This document shows, piece after piece, positions 1 to 8,666 of a stretch of DNA of 64,000 bases; position 1 is the first letter of the stretch; the number at the start of each line of letters is the position of its first letter. Source of the DNA: Pyxidicoccus caerfyrddinensis (lineage in GTDB: Bacteria; Myxococcota; Myxococcia; Myxococcales; Myxococcaceae); contig NZ_JAAIYA010000020.1 of NCBI RefSeq assembly GCF_010894405.1, positions 1 to 64,000 on the forward strand, in the 5' to 3' direction. The notes beneath the pieces are model-generated. The model was not told the origin of the DNA and made no database searches. It saw only the letters and a program-made list of their open reading frames with translations. Position numbers and translations under genes: made by a program.

Positions 1-55
1 CGCGGGCGGATGGGCTGAGCGGGCGCCGGGCTCCCTGCCAGCGGCGCCCGCGCCC

Positions 56-631
56 TCAGGGCTCCGGAGGCGCCATCCCCGGGCACTGACCCGGTGTCAT
101 CTGCTCCGCGTTCCTGTGGATCTCCTCGCTCAGCCGGTCCTGATGCTTGGGGTCGCTGGCTCTGTAGGTGATGACGACTCCGCTCGGGACGTCCTCGATA
201 CGGGCAGCGGACGGAACACTCGGCGCACCCGCCGAGCCCGGGAGGCCACTGCCACCCATGTTCTTGTATTCGACCCCGGGCGGCTGAGCCTCTCCCCGGC
301 GCCCCGCCGTGCCGCGCTCCTGCTGCCGCTGCATCAGCTGGCGGCTGAGCTCGCGCACGTCCGCCACCTGGTCTTCCTCGGAGGTGACGATGGTGAGGGC
401 CACGCCTTCAGGCGTGTCCTCCGCTCGCGCCTGGGCCCCGGGGACAATCATGGGGCAGTCATGCTCGAGCTGAGGCGGGCGGAGTGGCTCCTGGGGTGGG
501 GCCTCCTTCGAGGCGGTAGCCTCTGTCTCTGGAGGGTACTGCTGAGAGGTCGTTGCACTCTTGGAGCAGCCGACCGCGAAGCACAGCGCCGCCGAGACAG
601 CGAGCACCGACGGAAGTCTGGACGAGAACAT
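56..631 (-). CDS. Lipoprotein with internal repeat, function unknown
   Basis: A 191-residue predicted lipoprotein. The ATG at 631 was chosen over an upstream in-frame start because a GAGGAGG ribosome site sits just before it and the signal peptide begins there (MFSSRLPSVLAV, then a hydrophobic run to Cys22). The mature part holds two related segments, one beginning AEDTPEGVALT and one beginning IEDVPSGVVIT, each followed by a charged helix. This suggests a duplicated small domain separated by a low-complexity Gly/Pro linker. I do not recognise the family. It stands alone, with a hairpin-bearing intergenic region before the next minus-strand gene. Existence and lipoprotein nature are well supported; function is unknown. 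Confidence 0.75.
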   Translation of the reverse strand: MFSSRLPSVLAVSAALCFAVGCSKSATTSQQYPPETEATASKEAPPQEPLRPPQLEHDCPMIVPGAQARAEDTPEGVALTIVTSEEDQVADVRELSRQLMQRQQERGTAGRRGEAQPPGVEYKNMGGSGLPGSAGAPSVPSAARIEDVPSGVVITYRASDPKHQDRLSEEIHRNAEQMTPGQCPGMAPPEP

Positions 632-781
632 GATGGCCTCCTCTGCCGTGAGTCCTGTGCGGAGAAGGTGGGGAGCGGCACACGGGCCACGCAACGTGGC
701 ACCGCATGCCAGGCTCCCCCGCCCCAGGGGGCAGGCTCATGTCGTCCAGCCCTCGCGTGCGGGGACACCCGGGCCTTGCGT

Positions 782-809
782 CTGCCCGGGCCTGTCAGCA
801 CCCGGGCAG
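782..809 (-). terminator. Hairpin downstream of the Cys-rich lipoprotein gene
   Basis: A 9-bp perfect inverted repeat (CTGCCCGGG at 782-790 and CCCGGGCAG at 801-809, 10-nt loop) lies just past the stop of the minus-strand gene ending at 823. It is GC-rich with no T-run, so it is only a plausible terminator. Confidence 0.45.
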
Positions 810-822
810 GTTGCGGCCTGGC

Positions 823-2016
823 CTACAGGCCGTCCGGGTAGCAGAACCCGTAGGTCCGGTCGTTCCCTCCGCCGGGACGCCCGTAGCTGACGTAGCCGAG
901 CTCCTCACCGGGGCCACACTCCGAGCGCGCGCGCGCATAGCGGCGGCACACGCCCCGCCCCGAGCCCGTCAGGTCCAGGCAGACGCCTCGCGCGCCCTCG
1001 ACGCCGCAGAACTCGGCGAAGCCGACGCTGCATGTCTCCCCGATGAGCGCGGGGTCGAAGGCAAAGCCGATGGGCTCCATGACCGACTGCGCGTTGCACA
1101 GGCCGTAGACGCCGCACACGGTGCCGCTCGGGCAGCCGGGGTCCGCCGCCATGTAGTCGCACGTGGCCAGGCACTGCGGCGCGTCGGTATAGGCGTCGGT
1201 GCAGGCGTAGCCCCGCGCGCAGTCCGTGGACGCAAGCGCGTTCTCACTCGCCGCCGTGTACGTGCACGCCTCGCCCTGCGTCTTCGTGCCGAGCGACTTC
1301 TCCAGCGTGCCGTCGTCGGCCGCGTAGTCGTTGGCGACGCAGGTGTGGCCCGGCAGGTTCGCCGTCAGCGAGCCCTCACGCGGGTCACACCCTCCGGCGC
1401 GGACCGTGTTCCACGTCGCGAAGCGAATCCACCGGCACTCGCCCCCCGCCACCGCTGCGCTTCCGGTGTACGGGGCGGACAGCGGCGCCGCCGCCACCGA
1501 CTCACGCAGGACGACGTTGGAGAGCGCGCCCACCGTCTGCTGCGGGGAGACCTTGAGCGCGAGCAGCAGCGCGCCCGACTCGGCGACGAACATCTTCTGT
1601 CCCGTCGTCCCGGAGTCCTGGAGGCCCCACACGCACTGCTCGCACGTGAAGAGGTTGGTACCGCCCGCGGCCAGGTCATGGAGCCCCGGCGCCGTATTCA
1701 CGTCCAGCCGGATGCGAGCGAGGTCCGCGACCGCGGGGTCCCCCAGGTTCGAGAACTCACCGCGATACGTCGGCTGCGAGCCGTACAGCACGGGCGTCAG
1801 CTCGATGCCGTTCTGGAGCTCGCCCAGGGTGATTTCCGTACACCCGGCGGGCGGCGACAGCAGCGCGGCCTGTTGCTGTGCCACCTGGAGGGCCTCCTGC
1901 TCCGGCGCGGCGACCGGCGCCTTCGTTTCCTGACCGCAGCCCACCATTGCCGCCAGCAGGATTGCACTCCATCGCCACTGATTTACAGATGCAACTCCCA
2001 GGTCATGAGAAGTCAC
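823..2016 (-). CDS. Cys-rich secreted lipoprotein, function unknown
   Basis: A 397-residue predicted lipoprotein. The frame is open for another 500 nt upstream. The GTG at 2016 was chosen because GGGAG lies about 8 nt before it and the product then starts with a short basic region, a hydrophobic stretch and MVGC (Cys27). The C-terminal half is rich in Cys (DPREGS, CTYTAASENA, CARGYACTD, CDYMAADPGCPSG, CGVYGLC and others), implying a disulfide-bonded extracellular domain. Cys-rich lipoproteins of this kind are common in myxobacteria but I cannot assign a family. It is monocistronic as far as can be seen. Confidence 0.7.
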   Translation of the reverse strand: MTSHDLGVASVNQWRWSAILLAAMVGCGQETKAPVAAPEQEALQVAQQQAALLSPPAGCTEITLGELQNGIELTPVLYGSQPTYRGEFSNLGDPAVADLARIRLDVNTAPGLHDLAAGGTNLFTCEQCVWGLQDSGTTGQKMFVAESGALLLALKVSPQQTVGALSNVVLRESVAAAPLSAPYTGSAAVAGGECRWIRFATWNTVRAGGCDPREGSLTANLPGHTCVANDYAADDGTLEKSLGTKTQGEACTYTAASENALASTDCARGYACTDAYTDAPQCLATCDYMAADPGCPSGTVCGVYGLCNAQSVMEPIGFAFDPALIGETCSVGFAEFCGVEGARGVCLDLTGSGRGVCRRYARARSECGPGEELGYVSYGRPGGGNDRTYGFCYPDGL

Positions 2017-2228
2017 GATGTCGTCTCCCAGATGTTGGTACACGCGTGTTGGTTGGTGTCTCCCCAGAACTTCGGGGAGGGGCACGGGTACGTGAATTGA
2101 TGTGTCGGTTTCAACGGGCCAGGGTCGGTGCGTCGCGGATACTTTCCGCGTGAAGGCCAACGGCGCGCGTGACGCGACTTCCGCTTCGGCCGTACGTCTG
2201 TCGTTTCCGCGCGGGGCGTGTCGGGCCG

Positions 2229-3653
2229 TCAGCCGAGGAGCATCATCGGAGGGTGGTACTCGCCCAGGCGCGTGCGCTCCCACCATGCGCCCGTGTCGCG
2301 CCGCTCCTTCCAGGTCGTGAAGCGGTAGCGGTAGAGGGTCGCCCGGACCGCGCGCGGCGGGTGTTGAGGGAAGGGGTTGCGCCGCAGCAGGCGGAGCGTC
2401 GCCGGGTCGTTCTGGAGGAGCTTCACCAGGAACGGCCGGAACCACCTGGGCGCATACGCCGGCGAGAGCGCGGCGAACCACATGAGCCAGTCGAGCCGCA
2501 GGTGGTACGGCGCCCACTGTGGCGGTCGCCGCTTCGGGTCGGTCGGCTTGCCCCGGAACTCGTACTCACGCCACTGCGTGTCCGGGGTGATGCGCTCGTC
2601 GCTCGTGCCTTCGACGACGACCTCGTAGCGCTCGCGGGTGATACTGCCGAAGGCCCCATACGTGTTCACGAGGCGCAGCGGCTCGAAGCTGGCGTTCATC
2701 ACCTGCTCCCGTGAGAAGAGGTTGCGCGCGGGACGGTAGGAGAGCGCGACGATGAGCGCGGAGACCGCGAGGACGAGCGCCTCGTGCCAGGGGACGACCG
2801 TCGTCCCGGCACGCTCGAGCGGCAGCACCCGCGCGAGCACGGAGTCGTCGAAGGCGGAGAAGGCGAGGACGATGGTGACGAAGTTGAGCCAGGAGTAGTT
2901 GCCGCTCAGGAGGAGCCACGCCTGGGTGAGCGCGATGAAGAGCCCCGCGAAGGTGGCGATGGGCTGTGGGAAGAAGAGAAGGACGGGCGCGACGAGCTGG
3001 GCGAAGTGGCTCCCGAGCACCTCGGCCCGGTGCAGCGGCGCGGGCAGGCGGTGGAAGTACCAGGAGAGCGGGTTCGGCATCGGCTGCGTCTCGTGGTGGT
3101 AGTCGAGGCAGGAGAGGTCGCGCCAGCAGGGGTCTCCGCGCAGCTTGATGAGCCCTGCCCCGAACTCGACGCGGAACAGCAGCCAGCGGAAGAGCCAGAG
3201 GAGCGGGGCGGGCACCGCGCTCCACGCCGGGCCGAGGAACGCGGCGAGGAAGCCGGCCTCAAGGAGGAGCGACTCCCAGCCGAAGGAATAGAAGGTCTGC
3301 CCGACGTTGACGATGGAGAGGTAGAGCGCCCAGAGCACGAGCCAGACGGCCATCGTGAGGGGCACCGGCCACGCGTCGGGAAGCCCGAGCACGAGGGTGA
3401 GCGACAGGCCGATGCCTGCGAGCGCGACCACGACCAGCAGGCGGTCGGAGTACCGGAAGTGGAACACGCTCGGCGCGTCGAGAAAGCGCACCCGGGTGAG
3501 GTAGCTCGGGACGGGGAGGAGGCCCTTCTCCCCGAGCAGCGGTCGGAATTGTTCCAGCGCGACGAGGAAGGCGAGGAGGTAGCCGAGTCCCAGGCCCCGC
3601 TGGAGCACGAGCCGCGCAAGCCAGGCGTCCGATGCATGGAACCACTCAGGCAT
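2229..3653 (-). CDS. Lipase maturation factor family membrane protein
   Basis: A 474-residue polytopic membrane protein resembling the LMF1/LMF2 family, whose vertebrate members act in the endoplasmic reticulum to fold dimeric lipases; bacterial members are uncharacterised. The N-terminal 300 residues carry several hydrophobic segments. Family-like signatures are the early RGLGLGYLLAF, VNVGQTFYSFGWESLLLE, FRWLLFRVEFGAGLIKLRGD and the CWRDLSCLDYHHETQPMPN block. The C-terminal third is soluble and Trp/Arg-rich (YEFRGKPTDPKRRPPQWAPYH), also typical. The start ATG at 3653 opens directly on the family N-terminus. No lipase lies next to it, although a patatin-like phospholipase is encoded about 5 kb away. 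The family call is confident, the role is not. Confidence 0.85.
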   Translation of the reverse strand: MPEWFHASDAWLARLVLQRGLGLGYLLAFLVALEQFRPLLGEKGLLPVPSYLTRVRFLDAPSVFHFRYSDRLLVVVALAGIGLSLTLVLGLPDAWPVPLTMAVWLVLWALYLSIVNVGQTFYSFGWESLLLEAGFLAAFLGPAWSAVPAPLLWLFRWLLFRVEFGAGLIKLRGDPCWRDLSCLDYHHETQPMPNPLSWYFHRLPAPLHRAEVLGSHFAQLVAPVLLFFPQPIATFAGLFIALTQAWLLLSGNYSWLNFVTIVLAFSAFDDSVLARVLPLERAGTTVVPWHEALVLAVSALIVALSYRPARNLFSREQVMNASFEPLRLVNTYGAFGSITRERYEVVVEGTSDERITPDTQWREYEFRGKPTDPKRRPPQWAPYHLRLDWLMWFAALSPAYAPRWFRPFLVKLLQNDPATLRLLRRNPFPQHPPRAVRATLYRYRFTTWKERRDTGAWWERTRLGEYHPPMMLLG

Positions 3654-3714
3654 TGCTCAACGCTATGGCCGTGCTCGTGCACCTTCGGGAGTGGCGGCGC
3701 GCCGACCCGGTGAC

Positions 3715-3730
3715 GCCCTGGCGCCAGGGC
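3715..3730. terminator. Perfect palindrome between two minus-strand genes
   Basis: GCCCTGGCGCCAGGGC is a 16-nt perfect palindrome downstream of the NTF2-like gene. With no spacer or T-run it could equally be a protein site; terminator is the weaker guess. Confidence 0.3.
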
Positions 3731-3779
3731 GGCGCGGGAGGCACGCGCCTGCCCGGGCCGTGCTCCCATGTGCCTGCCG

Positions 3780-4331
3780 TCAATGTCCGGCAGGTACCGG
3801 CGAGCCCCCAGCCGGGACAGGCGCGGGCGCGGGCTTCACGTCGGTGTTCTGGCCCGCGACGATGAGCCACCGGCCGCGGGTCTTCTTCAGCACGTACCGC
3901 ATCTGGGTTCGCAGCACGCCCGGCGTGGTGGCCTGCACGCCGGGAGGCAGCCCGGCGTAGCCAGTCACCTGGTGCTCCGTGTCGACCACCGCCACGCCTG
4001 CGTCGAGGAAGAGGAGCTTGCGCACCGTCACCTCGCTCCGGCTGCCCTTGAAGAGGGTGCCGAAGACGAAGGCGTGGCGCTTCTCGATTTCGGCGCGGCC
4101 GCTGAAGATGGTGCCGACGATGTTGATGAACTCGGCGTCTTCGGCGAAGTCCTTGCTCCACGCCGCCGCATCCTGGCGGTTCCAGGCCTCGGTCTGCTCG
4201 GCCACGAGCTTGCGGAGGGCCGCTTCGTCCTGCGTGCGCGCTCCGGCCGGGGCCGCACCGGCCAGGGGGGAGAGGGCGAGGGTCAGGAACACGGCAACGA
4301 CAGTCACGGGGGAGAAATAGGCTCGAATCAC
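3780..4331 (-). CDS. Exported SgcJ/EcaC-type NTF2-like protein
   Basis: A 183-residue protein with an N-terminal signal peptide (hydrophobic VVAVFLTLALSPLAG, cleavage probably after AGA) followed by a SnoaL/NTF2-like domain of the SgcJ/EcaC (DUF4440-related) kind. Recognisable elements are the first helix LRKLVAEQTEAWNRQDAAAWSKDF, the strand AEFINIVG and FSGRAEIEKRHAFVF. Family members form cone-shaped dimers with a pocket, and many are enzymes or carriers of unknown ligand. The start is a GTG at 4331 with GGAGG four bases upstream, slightly close, so a later start is possible. The Pro/Ala-rich tail is probably disordered. Specific function unknown. Confidence 0.75.
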   Translation of the reverse strand: MIRAYFSPVTVVAVFLTLALSPLAGAAPAGARTQDEAALRKLVAEQTEAWNRQDAAAWSKDFAEDAEFINIVGTIFSGRAEIEKRHAFVFGTLFKGSRSEVTVRKLLFLDAGVAVVDTEHQVTGYAGLPPGVQATTPGVLRTQMRYVLKKTRGRWLIVAGQNTDVKPAPAPVPAGGSPVPAGH

Positions 4332-4420
4332 ACGGCCTCCAGGGGCGCCAGGATGGTTCTCGGTTCGAAGGGCAGCATGACTCCGCTCGGGGGCTCCGTG
4401 AAGGCTGCGCGCCGCGAAGC

Positions 4421-6457
4421 TCAGGGCCTTGGCCCGTACACCGGCAGCGCGGCGCCCACCTCATGAGCCCCGAGGTCCGGCGCGGCGCCGCTGAAGCCAT
4501 CCGTGATGCCTGGAAGGACCTGGCCCGCGTTCTCCGCGGACGAGCCCGCGCGGACGCGCAGGTCGGGCGCCGCGTACTGCGTCATCGGCGCGGCCGGGTA
4601 GGCGACGCTGGCGGCGAAGACGCCGAGGTCCACCTGTACGGCGCTCTTCTCGCTGGTGCTGGCGCGCAGCGTGCTGAGGTTGGTGAAGCGGGTGCTTCCC
4701 CAACTGCCAGTGAGCTCGCCCGTGGTGGAGCCGAAGCCATCATGGTCCAGGCTGGAGTTGGTGGTCACCAGGTCGGGGATGTGCAGCGCGCGCCCGGAGC
4801 CGCTGCTGTAGCCATTGAAGGTGCCGCCTGGCCCGCCGAGGAACAGGTTGTTGCGCGAGTAGAGGTGGGCCACCGGCCGGCCCGCGTAGATTCCCAGCGC
4901 ATCGCCGTTCTTCACCACCGTGTTGTGGAGGAGCACGTCACCGGTGCTGCCGCGGTAGAGCTTGAAGGCGATGTGGACCGGGTTGTAGACGACGTTGCGC
5001 ACGAACCAGGTGGGCCCGCCGAGCCCTGGCTGCGATGACAGCGCGATGAAGTTGTTGGTCAGGCGGTTGCGCACGATGCGGCAGTTGTGGAAGCAGAAGT
5101 CCGCCTCGATGCCGTCGTCCGCATTCTCCCGGAGGTCATTGTTCAGGATGTCGATGCTGAACTGGTCCACCGCCTCGCCGTCCTCCAGCAGGGAGATGCC
5201 ATCGCGGAAGCCGGTGACCCGGTTGTGCTGGATGACGTGCCCGGGGCCTGTGACGGCGATTCCCTCGCCCAGGTTGTTGCCGTTCACGCCCAGCGACGAC
5301 TCGGCCCAGGTGGTGAGGCCCGTCACCACGTTGTCGGCGATATAGGCGTTCTCCGCCCGGAGGTACGTCACGATGCCGTCGCCCCCGGAGCTGGCGCTGG
5401 CGTTGACGGTGCAGCGGGTGATGGCGAGGTGGTTCGAGCCATTGAAGCGGATGCGCCCGTTCACCGTGAGCCCTACGAGGTGCACGTAGCTCTGGTTGAA
5501 GACGTTGAGCGGCCCGTTGACGACGGCGCCCGCGGTGCCACGAAGGACGATGGGCTTGCCGGCGGTGCCACTCCGGGACCAGTCGAAGCCGCTGTAGATT
5601 CCCGCGCCGAACTCCAGGACGTCACCCGGCTGGGCGCTCGCGGTGACGGTGGCGAACGTGCCGGGCGTCACCGCCTTGACCGGGGCGCCCGCCATGGCCG
5701 CCGGCACCGCCCGGGTGGTGCCGCTCACCGTGCGCGTCGTCGCTCCACCGTCCGGGTCCGTGAGCGTCAGCTCCAGCTCATAGGTCGTCCCCGGCTGCAG
5801 GTCGAACACGCTGCCCGAGTGGCGACTGGTCCAGCTGAGGCCTTCGTTGCCGCCAGCGGGCACGCGGCGCAGCGGCAGCGACTCGCGCCAGGGCGTGGTG
5901 CCCGATGGCCGGTAGCGCACCGTCACCAGGCCATTGGCATTGTCATCCCCGCTGAAAGCCCACTCCACCGTCAGGTGGTTCAGCGTCGGATACGGAAGGC
6001 GGACCTCGCCGGCCACGGTGGCATTGCCGTCACTGCCGGTACCTCCATCCGGGGGGGCCTCCAGCTCCAGGGTGGTTGCCTCGGTGGGGGCGGAAGCCTC
6101 GCTGACGTTCCCCGCGGCGTCGAAGGCGGAGAGCCGGTAGCGGTAGAGCGTCCTCGCGGCGAGGTTCGAATCCTGGTGGGCGAACCCCGTCTGGGTTCCC
6201 ACCACCGCGAAGTGGGTGCAGCCCTCGCCCGTGCACCGCTCGATGCGGTAGCCCGTCACGCCGACATCGTCGGTGCTCGCCGTCCAGGCCAGGGCGATCA
6301 CCGAGCTCGAGACGGGGCCGGCGCGCAGCATGCCGGGTACGGAGGGCGCATGGGTGTCGAGAACCTCTGGCGGCCCTCCGTCTCCGCTCCCGTTGCATCC
6401 GGCCCACACCAGCAGCCCGACCGTCCACCCCAGCATCCGATGCGCCTGATGGTTCAT
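4421..6457 (-). CDS. Fibronectin-III / right-handed beta-helix lipoprotein
   Basis: A 678-residue predicted surface lipoprotein. The start at 6457 gives a short signal (MNHQAHRMLGWTVGLLVWAGC). Residues about 40-130 form a fibronectin type III domain (SSVIALAWTAS, GVTGYRIERC, LYRYRLSAFDAAGN). A second FN3-like segment follows (LNHLTVEWAFSG, LQPGTTYELELTLTDPDGG). From about 265 to 560 the Asn/Gly-rich short-strand pattern is that of a right-handed parallel beta-helix (HVIQHNRVTGF, SIDILNNDLREN, CRIVRNRLTNN). Such helices are typical of polysaccharide lyases and glycan-binding surface proteins. No catalytic residues could be assigned, so adhesin or carbohydrate-active protein are both open. Confidence 0.8.
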   Translation of the reverse strand: MNHQAHRMLGWTVGLLVWAGCNGSGDGGPPEVLDTHAPSVPGMLRAGPVSSSVIALAWTASTDDVGVTGYRIERCTGEGCTHFAVVGTQTGFAHQDSNLAARTLYRYRLSAFDAAGNVSEASAPTEATTLELEAPPDGGTGSDGNATVAGEVRLPYPTLNHLTVEWAFSGDDNANGLVTVRYRPSGTTPWRESLPLRRVPAGGNEGLSWTSRHSGSVFDLQPGTTYELELTLTDPDGGATTRTVSGTTRAVPAAMAGAPVKAVTPGTFATVTASAQPGDVLEFGAGIYSGFDWSRSGTAGKPIVLRGTAGAVVNGPLNVFNQSYVHLVGLTVNGRIRFNGSNHLAITRCTVNASASSGGDGIVTYLRAENAYIADNVVTGLTTWAESSLGVNGNNLGEGIAVTGPGHVIQHNRVTGFRDGISLLEDGEAVDQFSIDILNNDLRENADDGIEADFCFHNCRIVRNRLTNNFIALSSQPGLGGPTWFVRNVVYNPVHIAFKLYRGSTGDVLLHNTVVKNGDALGIYAGRPVAHLYSRNNLFLGGPGGTFNGYSSGSGRALHIPDLVTTNSSLDHDGFGSTTGELTGSWGSTRFTNLSTLRASTSEKSAVQVDLGVFAASVAYPAAPMTQYAAPDLRVRAGSSAENAGQVLPGITDGFSGAAPDLGAHEVGAALPVYGPRP

Positions 6458-6573
6458 AACCTCTCGCGAAGCGGCGACTGGAATCGCGCCGTGCGGAGAA
6501 TTCCGCGAAACTTGACGGATGCGTCCCATGCTGCGTGCATCCCGTTTCTACCAGAGTGAAAGGGGTTTCACGC

Positions 6574-6840
6574 ATGTTCCGACGTGTCGTCGTGTCCGCG
6601 TTCGTTGTCTCCGCCATGGGGCTGCTGGGCTGTGGCGGAGGGGCCGTTCCCGACAGCAGCGGGGACGACGCAGCGCTGCAGCAGGACCCGTCGGCGCTCG
6701 AGACGCCCTGCTCGCAGCTCCAGAACCGGGGCTGTGGTCCGTTCTCCGAGCTGTCCTGTCAGTTCCCCGATGGGCAGCCCGGCTGGTGCATGTGCCAGGA
6801 CTTCCCCCACAACCAGTGGCAGTGCTTCTACCTGGACTGA
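6574..6840 (+). CDS. Small Cys-rich lipoprotein
   Basis: An 88-residue predicted lipoprotein. The ATG at 6574 is preferred over one 39 nt upstream because AAGGGG lies 8 nt before it and the product begins MFRRVVVSAFVVSAMGLLGC. After an acidic linker the C-terminal part holds several Cys (PCSQLQNRGCGPF, LSCQFPDG, WCMCQDF, WQCFYLD), a compact disulfide-knot pattern. It is divergent from the FN3/beta-helix gene and followed by a strong hairpin, so it is probably its own transcription unit. It resembles the other small Cys-rich exported proteins in this window in plan, not in sequence. Confidence 0.7.
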   Translation: MFRRVVVSAFVVSAMGLLGCGGGAVPDSSGDDAALQQDPSALETPCSQLQNRGCGPFSELSCQFPDGQPGWCMCQDFPHNQWQCFYLD

Positions 6841-6865
6841 CCTCCAGCCCACGCGTGGACGTGCG

Positions 6866-6897
6866 ACGGCCCGCCTCGGACATCCGGGGCGGGCCGT
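6866..6897. terminator. Bidirectional terminator hairpin
   Basis: A perfect 10-bp inverted repeat (ACGGCCCGCC at 6866-6875, GGCGGGCCGT at 6888-6897, 12-nt loop) between the convergent Cys-rich lipoprotein and patatin genes, followed by a T-containing stretch on the plus strand. Confidence 0.75.
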
Positions 6898-6917
6898 TGT
6901 GTCGTCGGGGCAGGAAG

Positions 6918-8525
6918 CTAGGCCGCGACGGAGGGCTGGGCCTCGGGCGCGCGGACGCCCTGGTTGAACCCCGCCCACTCCTTGCGCAGCCGCTGGAAGA
7001 GGCCGTACAGCGGCTGTCCCTCGGATTCGTACTGCCCCTTGCGGTGCTCGACGATGTGGCGCAGCAACACGAAGCAGACGGTGGCCTCTCCGGCGGACTC
7101 CAGCGTGGTGAACTGGCTGGCATTGCTGAACCAGAGCGTGGTGGGCATCTGACAGGCCTGCTGGGACAGTGCCACCAGGTGCGGCCCGGGCTGCAGCCAC
7201 GGGTACTCGGTGAACAGGCGGGGACGGTTCACCGTGAGCGCGTAGATGAGGTTCGACATCCGCCGGTCCTTGAAGTCCTGGGCCTGGTACACGCGGTCGA
7301 ACACCAGTCCCCGCACCCGCTTCATGAACACGCTGGAGGTCAGCGCCAGCAGCGAGCTGCCGCGCAGCACCAGCATCTGCGCGAGCTCCGCCACCGTGAG
7401 CTTCATGAACGACGGCCAGGCGTCCATGTCCAACGTCTTGCGAAGCATCGCGTTGACGTCATGCAGGCGTCGGTGGGCCCAGACCAGCGCCGCCGCCACG
7501 GACGCGGTCAGCGCACCGGGCATCAGGTACAGGAAATAGTCCTCGGGGCTCCAGGTGCCCGTGCGCGCGGCCTCGAAGCCATGCCACGCCAGGATGGCCG
7601 CGCAGGCCAGCGTCAGGAAGAACAGCCCCCAGCCCATCCTCGAGACGCCGTTCAGCGTCACCCAGCCCCGCTTCGTCGGGTCCTCGGGGATGTTGTAGAT
7701 CTCGTCTTCCTGCACGCTGACGTCCGAGATGAGCAGCGTGGGCGGGTTGGGCGTCCCCTCGAAGGCCAGCATCAGGCTGTCGACGCCCTGGTTGTCGTAG
7801 ATGCCGCCATCCATCAGCGGCAGCCCGCCATTGAAGCCCGGCGCCAGCTCACCGAGCGCGGCGCTGAGCGGGAAGTCCTGGGGCCAGTGGAACTGCTGCG
7901 GGAAGACCAGCGGCTCGAAGCCGCCGGGGAAGCAGGACGACGCGGCCGCGATGTCCGCCAGCCGGACGTGCTGGGCCACCGAGCGCGGCAGCTTGTAGTT
8001 GATGTTGCCCAGGAGCGCGGCCGGGTTGTTGCTGCGCCGGAAGCGGAAGTCCAGGCCGGTGTGGAACTCGGTGGAGTTGAAGATGGCCTCCTGGAACTGC
8101 AGCCCGCTCGCGCCGAGGACCTCGCCGAAGCACCGCTCCCCGAGGAAGTCCGGCCGGGCATACACGTCCGCGGCGGAGCGGATGAGGCTGGCCCAGTTGT
8201 GGCTGATGTGGTCGCGGTTCGAGGTGAGCTCGCCCAGCGCCTCGCCAATCACGTTGGTCCGCTTCAGATACGCCGAATAGCCGTCGTAGAACTCCGTGAA
8301 GGGCTTGCCGTCAATCTGGCTCACCACCCAGGCCAGCCCGGTGAGTGTTCCGCCGGACACGGTGGACAGCCCCACCACGTCGGGCAGCAGTCCCACGGTG
8401 TCCAGGAACCGCAGCGTCCCCAGGTGGAATGCCGCCGCGCGATAGCCGCCGCCGGACAATGACACCGCGATGGGTCCGAGCGGACCGTGGGGCTTCGAGG
8501 TGGATAGCGTGGATTCGGAGCTCAT
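6918..8525 (-). CDS. Patatin-like phospholipase, membrane-associated
   Basis: A 535-residue patatin-family acyl hydrolase expected to cleave acyl ester bonds of lipids with a Ser-Asp dyad. The Gly-rich oxyanion loop (SGGGYRA, residues 24-30), the nucleophile elbow (STVSGG, Ser57) and the dyad Asp in MDGG (Asp239) are all present. Two hydrophobic segments near residues 300-360 (GLFFLTLACAAILAWHG and YFLYLMPGALTASVAAALVW) imply membrane anchoring between the catalytic half and a C-terminal region of unknown role. The start at 8525 was chosen because it places the family N-terminus a few residues in; a longer upstream frame is low-complexity. Neighbouring beta-oxidation genes could consume released fatty acids, which is inference. 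Confidence 0.85.
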   Translation of the reverse strand: MSSESTLSTSKPHGPLGPIAVSLSGGGYRAAAFHLGTLRFLDTVGLLPDVVGLSTVSGGTLTGLAWVVSQIDGKPFTEFYDGYSAYLKRTNVIGEALGELTSNRDHISHNWASLIRSAADVYARPDFLGERCFGEVLGASGLQFQEAIFNSTEFHTGLDFRFRRSNNPAALLGNINYKLPRSVAQHVRLADIAAASSCFPGGFEPLVFPQQFHWPQDFPLSAALGELAPGFNGGLPLMDGGIYDNQGVDSLMLAFEGTPNPPTLLISDVSVQEDEIYNIPEDPTKRGWVTLNGVSRMGWGLFFLTLACAAILAWHGFEAARTGTWSPEDYFLYLMPGALTASVAAALVWAHRRLHDVNAMLRKTLDMDAWPSFMKLTVAELAQMLVLRGSSLLALTSSVFMKRVRGLVFDRVYQAQDFKDRRMSNLIYALTVNRPRLFTEYPWLQPGPHLVALSQQACQMPTTLWFSNASQFTTLESAGEATVCFVLLRHIVEHRKGQYESEGQPLYGLFQRLRKEWAGFNQGVRAPEAQPSVAA

Positions 8526-8666
8526 GCGGGGGCATTTCAGCAACGTCCATGCCGCCTGGGAAGGTGGGCCCCTCCGCCTGGAGTCTCCGCGGGTAGGGGG
8601 CGGTGAGGCCCCGGGAGACTGCGTGCGGTGGGGACGCGGCGCGTCCCGCACGTACGCGGCAGGTCG

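Noticed and set aside
6163-6173. GGTTCGAATCC, the consensus of a tRNA T-loop
   Set aside because: No acceptor stem, D-arm or anticodon arm around it, and it lies inside the FN3/beta-helix coding sequence.
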